Positions 55,987-64,000 of a stretch of DNA of 64,000 bases are shown one piece after another. Under the pieces are notes generated by a model that had not been told where the DNA came from, searched no databases, and saw nothing but the letters and a program-made list of their open reading frames with translations. The stretch is from Symsagittifera roscoffensis (lineage: Eukaryota > Xenacoelomorpha > Acoela > Convolutidae), in the NCBI RefSeq assembly GCF_963678635.1, contig NC_087067.1:7921716-7985715 (forward strand). The letters run 5' to 3'. The translations under genes were made by a program, and so were the position numbers. Numbering within the stretch: the first letter of the stretch is position 1; every line of letters begins with the position of its first letter.

Positions 55987-57117
55987 GTCATTGGAAAGTT
56001 TTGTCTCAAAATGTATGATCAATTTTGATTTCTTTTTTGATCAATATAACTTTTGTATGAACAAATTGACAACACAAAATGAAATGTGGTAGTTTAAAAC
56101 AACGAATATTGGTGTTGTCTGCAAACTTTTATTTAAAGTTACTGACCTTACTTACGTAACTGAATCTTTTTACGGATTAATCATGTTTCTTTGTAAGGCG
56201 CCTAAAAAGATGACAAGTATTTAGATTAGCCGAGAAACAAGTCTACCCAATACAGTGAGCAGGAGGAAGCGCATCAAAAAATCTCAAGGTTCATTCAAAT
56301 CATTTGATCGGATCATGGACAAAGCAAGGAAGAGGGCGCGCGCAAAGCAGGGGATAGTCAGAAACCAGCAGATGATGTTGTAAATCGTTAACTCTTCGTT
56401 GGCTTCTATTCATCCTTCTTTTGTTCGGTGCTTCGGCTTCCTACTCCGACAGCGGACACATCAGTGTTATCCCCTCGGTTGATACTTGGTGCTAATCTAG
56501 AGAACAGGGTAATCCGAAAACTTCGAAGAGAGGCGTTCAGGATCCGCTTGTTCAAAGCAGCACAAGCTCCGGAGTCGAAAAACGAAAAGATTCGGTCGAA
56601 AGAGACTGCGACGATGGGACGAGGGTGTCCAGGTTGTCAAATCCCTCCTCTAGCAGGTCAAGGAAGTCAACAGAATTCTAGGCGAGCCAATTCGCCAATC
56701 ATTCATACCAATTGAACTGGCGGAAGATGAAGTTGGATAATCATTCGGTGCAGAAACCCCAAAAAGATCTCGTCTGCGCCAAGCAAGCTGTAAAAGTGTC
56801 TAAGCTTGCACGAATGACCAACATTTTTAGTTTTGGGAACTCATATTTTTGTTGGTTAGTAATTAGAATAACTTAGAGTTTGCAATTTAAGCTTTCTTCA
56901 ATGCTACATGGCTCAAGGGTGTATTTGTAGTTGGAGGCTCTTGTTCTGATATAAGTACGAGTTTTTAGTCTCTTTAGACATAAGTACGAATTTTCCAAAG
57001 AAGCTCAACATTTTAGGATGTACGCAAAAATTACAGTTAGTGTGCTGAAAAACTTCAATTAGTGAAAAATGACCGGTTGATTTTTTTTGCATTTTTTCTC
57101 CGACCAATTCAGGCTAC

Positions 57118-57597
57118 TTGGTTATGCCGCCATTAAAAACTCGAGTTTTGCAAGATCGAAAGTCTTCTGGTCATTTTACTTGCCTAATGAGTTTTGCGGT
57201 GAAATCCGCTAAGGGACTTCAGGCTATTAGATTTGTCAAAGTCATGAGTCCGAGGAAAATTTTTGCCTCCGCTCGATACTACGGCTTCTATTCATCCTTC
57301 TTAAGACCGGTGCTTCGGCTTCCTACTCCGACAGCAGACAAATCAATGTCAACGCCTCAGTTGATACTAGGTCCTAATCTAGGGCACGGGATAATCCGAA
57401 AACATCAACGAGAGGTGGTCAGGATCCGGATGTTCAAAGCAGCACAAGCTCCGGAGTCGAAAAACGAAAAGATTCGGTCGAAAGAGACTGCGACGATGGG
57501 ACGAGGGTGTCCAGGTTGTCAAATCCCTCCTCTAGCAGGTCAAGGAAGTCAACAGAATTCTAGGCGAGCCAATTCGCCAATCATTCATACCAATTGA
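57118..57597 (+). CDS. Unrecognised repeated ORF, 159 aa (repeat 2, copy B)
   Basis: Amino-acid sequence the same as that of 53787-54266. It exists only because the 3331-bp block is duplicated. Confidence 0.3.
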   Translation: MVMPPLKTRVLQDRKSSGHFTCLMSFAVKSAKGLQAIRFVKVMSPRKIFASARYYGFYSSFLRPVLRLPTPTADKSMSTPQLILGPNLGHGIIRKHQREVVRIRMFKAAQAPESKNEKIRSKETATMGRGCPGCQIPPLAGQGSQQNSRRANSPIIHTN

Positions 57598-57999
57598 ACT
57601 GGCGGAAGATGAAGTTGGATAATCATTCGGTGCAGAAACCCCAAAAAGATCTCGTCTGCGCCAAGCAAGCTGTAAAGGTGTCTAAGCTTGCACGAATGAC
57701 CAACATTTTTAGTTTTGGGAACTCATATTTTTGTTGGTTAGTAATTAGAATAACTTAGAGTTTGCAATTTAAGCTTTCTTCAATGCTACATGGCTCAAGG
57801 GTGTATTTGTAGTTGGAGGCTCTTGTTCTGATATAAGTACGAGTTTTTAGTCTCTTTAGACATAAGTACGAATTTTCCAAAAAAGCTCAACATTTTAGGA
57901 TGTACGCAAAAATTACAGTTAGTGTGCTGAAAAACTTCAATTAGTGAAAAATGACCGGTTGATTTTTTTTGCATTTTTTCTCCGACCAATTCAGGCTAC

Positions 58000-58479
58000 T
58001 TGGTTATGCCGCCATTAAAAACTCGAGTTTTGCAAGATCGAAAGTCTTCTGGTCATTTTACTTGCCTAATGAGTTTTGCGGTGAAATCCGCTAAGGGACT
58101 TCAGGCTATTAGATTAGTCAAAGTCATGAGTCCGAGGAAAATTTTTGCCTCCGCTCGATACTACGGCTTCTATTCATCCTTCTTAAGACCGGTGCTTCGG
58201 CTTCCTACTCCGACAGCAGACAAATCAATGTCAACGCCTCAGTTGATACTAGGTCCTAATCTAGGGCACGGGATAATCCGAAAACATCAACGAGAGGTGG
58301 TCAGGATCCGGATGTTCAAAGCAGCACAAGCTCCGGCGTCGAAAAACGAGAAGAGTCGTTCGAAAGAGACAGCGACAATGAGATGCATGTGTCAAGGTTG
58401 TCAAATTGCTCCTTCTGCAGTTCGAAGAAGTCGGCAGAGTTCAAGGCGAGCCAATACGCCATTCACTCAAAGCCATTGA
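58000..58479 (+). CDS. Unrecognised repeated ORF, 159 aa (repeat 3, copy B)
   Basis: Amino-acid sequence the same as that of 54669-55148, offset by 3331 bp. Confidence 0.3.
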   Translation: MVMPPLKTRVLQDRKSSGHFTCLMSFAVKSAKGLQAIRLVKVMSPRKIFASARYYGFYSSFLRPVLRLPTPTADKSMSTPQLILGPNLGHGIIRKHQREVVRIRMFKAAQAPASKNEKSRSKETATMRCMCQGCQIAPSAVRRSRQSSRRANTPFTQSH

Positions 58480-58619
58480 GCTGAAGGAAAGTGAATGAAA
58501 TTGGATGATCATTCGGTGCCTAACCCCAAATAGATTTCATCGTGCAATTTTAGACAGCTTCCCGATTTCGCGAAGCTGTCTAAAACTGCACGACTGACCA
58601 ATCTTTTCAGTTTTTAGAA

Positions 58620-59930
58620 CTCAAATTAATCTAATAGTTAGTAATTAGACTAAGTTTGATCGTTATTAATTAGTTAATTTGAACTTTCTTCAATGCTGGA
58701 TGTGTAATGCGGGCTGCGTATATATTCACTGACCCGCTGTATTGTTTGTTCACTTGATGTGAAAGAAATCTACGGGGTTGACAGATAACATTCTCTGTTT
58801 CAGGCCCTGGTCGTTGGCAACGTAATCCATGGTCAGGACAGAAACAATGAGAAGTTTCGGAATTAGTGCTGATTTATCTCTGAAAAACCGCTGAAAATCT
58901 CAATTTTGGAAAAACGCTGAATCATATCTGAGGCAGCGATGTATTTAAAAATTAGGGCTAAAACGTTTCTTAATCAGCATTGGTTTTCGGAATATTCATT
59001 GCCACTTTAGTTTTTTCTTCATTTAATTAGATTGTTTATGATAGAGTTATCTAGAACCAGTTCTAAACTAGTATGTATAAATCAATTATATTATTGATAA
59101 AACTATCAACTATCTCTATAAAATATTACTAACTAAGCAATCATATTCCATCACTAACCTTGACACTTATTTGTAAGTCTTGAAGCTACTTGTAGTTTCA
59201 GCACCAGAACATCTTGAATAAACCTTAAACTACAGCTGTTCTCCTTCTGGATAAACTCCATGAACTAACTCACAAAAACCAGTATACACTAGATCTATTG
59301 AGACTAAGAGATTTATGAGTAAGATTAAGATTTGTATTAGACTAAGAAGTTGTACGAACTTATCCCGACGAAAATAAGATAGCGTGACGAACAGACGGTG
59401 TATCTTGTCTGAAATTACTCTATGAGTACAGTATCTTGTACATAACTCATATAGCTGTTTCAGGCCCTGATCAATTGCCACTTATTATTTATCGGCACAT
59501 TTGCAGCTTTGATTCATGATCTAGTTCTGAATCAGAGATTAACATCCCAGCGATTTCAAACGGTTAACTGTACATTTGACCTGGAAATTTTCAGTGATTG
59601 CGAAAAAGTCTCACCTGATCAATTAGTTCCAATCTATTTTATTTATTAGCTCACCAATAGTTGTGCAGTTTAATGTTGATAATTTTGACTAGTAACTTTC
59701 TAGAATCTATCTTGATCAGCAACTATTCTCAGAAGTGCATGACGCAGGACCAAAATTTTATTTTTCTTTAAGTTTTTTAATTTTACCTTACTAATCGGCC
59801 AATTCCTTGTTGTTCAATTTGCATCAAAGCCATCCCGGATGAGCATACCGGGCTGGGATGTTCGATTCATGATTTGAACAAAACGGTCTAACGATATCTG
59901 ATTTTTGTTGCAAATTGAGACGGAAGAACG
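58620..59930. other. AT-rich stretch without a supported gene
   Basis: A minus-strand frame at 59230-59481 has a hydrophobic segment (LLSLIQILILLINLLVSIDL) but no start context or partner exon. The words GTTTCAGGCCCTG occur at 58798 and 59458. Nothing else is recognised. Confidence 0.5.
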
Positions 59931-60268
59931 AAAGCTATAGTCAAACAGGGTCAAATCATGAATCAAACAGGTCAAAAGAAACAAACAGGGAGAGTCAGGG
60001 ATTAAACAGGAACGAATCATGTGTCAAAGAGGGTCAACAGAGTCGAACATGATATAATCATTGGTCAAAAAGGGTCAACAGGTTCAAACCGGTTCAAGTC
60101 ATGGGTCAAACAGGGTCGAACCATAATTCGATCACGGTCGAATGAAGCTTCAAACAGGGTCCATAGAGCCCAACAGGATCGATGGAATTGAAAAAGTCAA
60201 TAGATTCGAACAGGGTTGAAACATGGATCGAACGGGGGTCGAATCATGAGTCGAACAGGGTCGATAGA
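59930..60268 (+). repeat. Degenerate minisatellite of CAAACAGGGTC(A/G)AATCATG type, running into the gap
   Basis: Variants of AAACAGGGTCGAATCATGAG recur about every 20-25 bases up to the first N. Units are imperfect and partly truncated. The array probably continues in the missing sequence, which would explain the gap. Confidence 0.8.
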
Positions 60269-60468
60269 NNNNNNNNNNNNNNNNNNNNNNNNNNNNNNNN
60301 NNNNNNNNNNNNNNNNNNNNNNNNNNNNNNNNNNNNNNNNNNNNNNNNNNNNNNNNNNNNNNNNNNNNNNNNNNNNNNNNNNNNNNNNNNNNNNNNNNNN
60401 NNNNNNNNNNNNNNNNNNNNNNNNNNNNNNNNNNNNNNNNNNNNNNNNNNNNNNNNNNNNNNNNNNNN
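60269..60468. other. Assembly gap, 200 N
   Basis: Exactly 200 N, a common placeholder size, so the real length is unknown. Any frame across it is meaningless. Confidence 0.99.
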
Positions 60469-60779
60469 AGGCAAGTTACACTTTTATGTTTGTGGTGGTA
60501 TTGCGCATAACAAGGAACTAGAATGTATTCGAGCTAATCGTTTTCTTAGCCTACAAAGTTCACCAGTTACTTGAAAAAACTGATTACAATTTAAACAACT
60601 TGAAACTTTTTCATATAGTTTCTGTGCATCTCTGATTTTGAATTTCTGTTTTGGTCAACGAAAGTTTTTGTTATCGTCGGAAAAACTTCTAGATCAGTCT
60701 AGAATTCTTTCTGGCTATTTTCGTCTCAGCTGAAAAATCATTAGATAATTTTGAAATTTTTTGGAAAGTAACTCTCAAA

Positions 60780-61230
60780 ATGAGCTGCAGAAATCCTAAC
60801 ATTGACGGTTGTATGGCTAATGATACCCAAAGTTATACAGAAACTTTTTCAAATGAGAACTCGAATGATTCAGGTTACTGGTCAGACTATCAGGAGACTC
60901 CAAAAATTTACAGAAAAAACGATTACCCATCAGAAGTTTTGTGCATTTCATGTTACGCAGATCGTATAAAGTGAGTGTTTTTTTTAAAAAATGAGTGGAG
61001 TTTAAACCAATTTCATTGTAGCTTTAAATCAAATTATGTGTATATCTCAATTTTTTCTAATTTCATTGTGTTTTAGTGTGAAGAATACGGAAAAATGTAC
61101 GAGCCTAAAATTATATCTAAAGAATCAATTCATCTTTTCACTCCCAAACTCTTTCTGGTCGACTGGACCAAAATCAAGATTGCCGCAAAGGAGAAAACAA
61201 ATCTCCCAGCACGCCTTTGAAAAAACTTGA
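60780..61230 (+). CDS. Candidate two-exon gene, unknown product (about 114 aa)
   Basis: Exon 1 (60780-60970) starts CAAAATGA, a fair context, and codes for an acidic, Ser/Asn-rich segment (FSNENSNDSGYWSDYQETPK) with a CISC Cys pair near its end. A strong donor GTGAGT follows at 60971. An acceptor after a T-rich run (CATTGTGTTTTAG) gives exon 2 at 61077-61230, in phase, with a basic end (RLPQRRKQISQHAFEKT) and TGA. AATAAA lies 29 bases after the stop (61259-61264). Alternatively exon 1 could splice to a site near 62580. The product is not recognised; the acidic N-terminus, Cys pair and basic end would suit a nuclear protein, but that is a guess. Confidence 0.5.
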
Positions 61231-61258
61231 AATGTCTTCGGCCAGAAAGATGTTTTTA

Positions 61259-61264
61259 AATAAA
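61259..61264 (+). terminator. Candidate polyadenylation signal AATAAA
   Basis: AATAAA 29 bases after the stop of the candidate gene at 60780-61230, the usual distance range for an animal mRNA end. AT-rich DNA makes chance matches common. Confidence 0.4.
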
Positions 61265-62570
61265 TCCACTAGCAAGTATTTGAGTTCAAACATCAAAATC
61301 CATTAGTTTAGAAATTTTGTCAGTTCACCAAAGTATTTATCAACTAATAAATGTTTATTGTATTCAAATTTAATATTGACAGATCAAAAAAAAAATCACA
61401 CTAGAGAAAAAAAATTATAAGCTATTAATGTATACTAAATGATTACAATTTTAACGGTTTAGAAATTGAGCAATCATTTTTTCGTTACTACAATTTATTA
61501 TCTAAGAATACATTTAAATTTTATAAGCATCTCAGTAGATCTAAAAATACATTTAATTTTTATAAGCATCTCAGTAGATCTATCTAAATATAAAAATCAT
61601 GTGTATAAAAAAAAACTGAAAAATTTTTTTCACAAATTTATCGGTTTTGTGGAAATTCCATCACAAGCTGCTCACAATACAAATAAGTAATAAAATTTTT
61701 AGTTTGTTAAAAAACTGTGATGTATTATCCAGTTTGATTATAGTACAGATACTCTACATAGTAGATTTTTTGAGATTTTCCTAGCGAGTCTGGAGCCATA
61801 GCTAGGTTGAGTTGTAACTACTCTCCTAACTATTGATATATTACTGAAGATATAAACACATCTGAACACAACAACCAAAACATATTTACTCACACGTATC
61901 AGACACAGCTTCGCCTAAGCCCATTTTTTTTCTCAGCAAATAACCAAAGCCCGCAACTTTATATCAGGTTGAATTGTAGAGGATTTCAATTTGGAAAGTT
62001 TTTGAATTTGTGTAACTTTATCTATATCAAATCAGAAATTTATGTTGAACAAATGGAAATGAAAACCTACATAATAGATTAGCCGCTGAAGACCAGATAT
62101 ACATGGCTCAAATTTGTTTAAAATTAAACTTTTATATACAATAGTTAAAAGGATCAAAATTTAGACAAAGCATGATCCTGGATTGAACTGAACAATATGT
62201 ATAAAGACTATTTTATTTATAATTCTTGGTATTTAACACAGAAGCAACGCGCCTGCAAACAATATTTGATTCACTCAGTTTTTTATCTTATCTCGTTTAA
62301 CTCAAGTATTTTTGCTCCGTTATTTCATGCTAGTGAATTTTAAAGTTCTTGTAAAACGTTTGATTGATTCCCCTTATGAACGCATGAGTTTTATATAAAA
62401 CTTGTCCCGGAGATTTTCTAGTCATCAAAATTTAACAATTGAAACCAAACAATCATGATTGGATCAGTATAGATCATACAGTTGTTCCAATTAAATTCCT
62501 AAATCGGTTAAAATTTGGTTTGAAAACGTATCAGAGAAGAATTGTACTTTTACTAACGGAAATTATTTTC
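61265..62570. other. AT-rich stretch, no gene seen
   Basis: Apart from the 46-bp duplication near 61500 there is no supported feature. It could be an intron if the two candidate exon groups belong together. Confidence 0.5.
61500..61585. repeat. Tandem duplication of about 46 bp
   Basis: AATACATTTAAATTTTATAAG and AATACATTTAATTTTTATAAG, each followed by CATCTCAGTAGATCTA, lie side by side. No gene affected. Confidence 0.8.
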
Positions 62571-62649
62571 TGATTCAGCGGGTACAGCCAAACTAATGGT
62601 AATCGAAGGGGTGGATTTACTCTTATCTCTGTGACAATTGCTGTTCAAG

Positions 62650-62963
62650 TGGTTTTGTGAGTGCGTTCCTCCATCAGATAATCAATTTGGATCTCTCCAG
62701 GAAATTGAGATGCTAGAGTCGGCCTGGGGAATTGAGTCCCCAATTCCGCCTCCTTTTACCTCATTTGCAGATACTTCGACTCCTGTAACTTCGCCTCCAG
62801 TAAGTCTTTGATGCAGTGAGCAGACAACAGAAAACAGATGAGAAGAAACTTCAACTGCACCCAAAGAGAAAAGATTGACCAGAGTGGAACAATCTCTGCT
62901 ACACTTGGAGCCTATGTGAAAGACTTTGAAGTCTCTTTTGCGTTTTGGGCTGCTTCGTTGTGA
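62650..62963 (+). CDS. Candidate internal and last exon of an unknown gene
   Basis: A plus-strand frame after a TTCAAG acceptor-like site reads WFCECVPPSDNQFGSLQEIE, then ESAWGIESPIPPPFTSFADT, and meets a GTAAGT donor at 62800. It is rich in Pro, Ser and acidic residues, like an activation domain. A very short intron (to 62837) could lead to a frame of 41 codons (RRNFNCTQREKIDQSG, ending FWAAS) with TGA at 62961-62963. Which upstream exon would join is unclear; it may be the exon at 60780. Splice sites are plausible but unproven, and the 38-bp intron is unusually small. Confidence 0.3.
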
Positions 62964-62969
62964 CAGTTG

Positions 62970-64000
62970 AGTTCCAGTTTTTTATCTGGTTTCATAATTT
63001 TTTGTGATTATTGGAAAATTCAAACAGCAAAATTTTTCAAATCTTGATAAAAAACAAAAAGCAATACAATGAATAAAATTAGTCTTTACTAAGTTATCCA
63101 CAATTTGCAACTTATGAGTCATTTATGGATAGTTCAAAAAACAGAATTAAAACAGAAACCAGAATTGACTTCTTCTAGAAAAAATGCTTATTTTGAAAAA
63201 CGGCTCAGATTTTTTACGGTCTTGATGCTCTTGTACAAAATGAATAACTAGTTCAGAGGAGCATACATGCAGCATGTATTACACCCGTCGCATATAAATT
63301 GATTCAGTGATTTTTTTTAGATTTACTTGACAAATCCGGAATCAAAATTAGAATGATTCGAGTTATCGTTATAATTTAATTTTTGTTACACTTCCAAACA
63401 GATAAACTTACATGATATAAACTTCTGTACATGAACATATACACAAAAAAAAGGAAAATTTATGCTCAAACACACACATGTGTTTTCGAATGCATAATTT
63501 CTAGTGCTATACTTTACATCCTTCTAGACAACTCAGTTACAGAAACGTTTCAGAGTTTAAACATGAGCTAATTTTCAACAAGCAGCTATACGTTTCAAGT
63601 TGTTTTGTTAAGCATAATAGACGAATTACCATTTAAAACACACAGACAACAATCTAATTACTTAAAAGCAAACAAATACACAGACATATCATTTAAAAAA
63701 TAGGTTGTGAAAAGTACTTAAAGGAACAGCTATATAAACTCTAACTCTAGACAATTATACACAGCTAGACAAATGTACGTTTAAAGTACTTGCAACAAGT
63801 GTTGTTCATGTAAAATATCTTGTGAATTACTTTTGATGGTTTCAACCAAATGCTTTAAAAAAGAAAAGAGTTTAGTTTTTGGTTGTAATTCTAGCTGTAT
63901 ATGGTAATTGAGCGTCTAAAAGGGTTTGTTTGATCATATAAATGAATGAAAACTTATACAGAATAAATAAGCCTACATAAAAAAATTATCAATTATGTAA
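62970..64000. other. AT-rich stretch to the window end, no gene seen
   Basis: No frame or RNA gene can be supported. An AATAAA is present near 63070 and several others occur by composition. Confidence 0.5.

Larger units (their letters stand above)
55277..58612. repeat. 3331-bp tandem duplication, copy B
   Basis: Direct repeat of 51946-55276. It ends at CAGTT, beyond which the flank (TTTAGAACTCAAATTAATC) differs from the junction sequence, so there is no third copy. It might also be two haplotypes placed in tandem by the assembler. Confidence 0.92.

Noticed and set aside
60182-60574. Frames running through the N gap
   Set aside because: The middle is unknown sequence; the ends are minisatellite and unique DNA.
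60780-60970. Similarity of CISC-x-ADRI to a nuclear-receptor or Nanos zinc finger
   Set aside because: Only one Cys pair fits. The following exon candidates do not supply the second Cys pair or the conserved Phe-Phe/His pattern.

Overview
This is AT-rich metazoan nuclear DNA, most likely from an invertebrate. Evidence is GT-AG introns (several only about 75 bp), a Fos-type bZIP sequence, a chymotrypsin-fold (S1) serine protease split into exons, and four animal transposon classes: Ty3/gypsy LTR elements, a CR1/Jockey-like LINE, a Tc1 DD34E relic and Tc1-type MITEs. I cannot name the species. Nothing looks bacterial or viral, and there are no operons or CRISPR arrays. A run of 200 N marks an assembly gap at 60269-60468.

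Layout. (1) 1-7480, minus strand: a decayed Ty3/gypsy element with gag, protease, RT, RNase H and integrase, its 3' end cut off by the window edge. Its upstream side (7.5-10.5 kb) holds a 185-bp tandem repeat and a long cluster of a GGAGGGT-type motif. (2) 11.4-24.8 kb, minus strand: a degenerate tandem array whose unit is one LINE fragment, about 1 kb of conserved spacer and one Fos-like bZIP pseudogene. There are four units plus one extra truncated LINE. (3) 27183-33034, minus strand: an LTR element bounded to the base (two LTRs, 5-bp target duplication, tRNA-Ser-type primer site, polypurine tract). RT and RNase H are readable but integrase is not; unassigned coding-like sequence lies where integrase or env would be. 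(4) 33.3-33.8 kb, minus: a small predicted secreted protein made of 16-residue repeats. (5) 34-42 kb: AT-rich DNA with a long palindrome and G/C-rich tracts. (6) 42-56 kb, minus: exons of one S1 protease spread over more than 10 kb, interrupted by a Tc1 relic and three adjacent MITEs. (7) 51.9-58.6 kb: a 3331-bp tandem duplication that copies the protease first exon and contains nested 882-bp repeats with an open plus-strand frame and hairpins. (8) 60.8-63 kb, plus: one or two small unrecognised candidate genes.

The genes do not form a pathway. The window is mainly a record of transposition and tandem duplication acting on a few host genes (Fos, an S1 protease and two small unknown genes). 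The most interesting signals are the Fos/LINE array, the secreted repeat protein, the integrase-less LTR element and the nested duplication with its hairpins.
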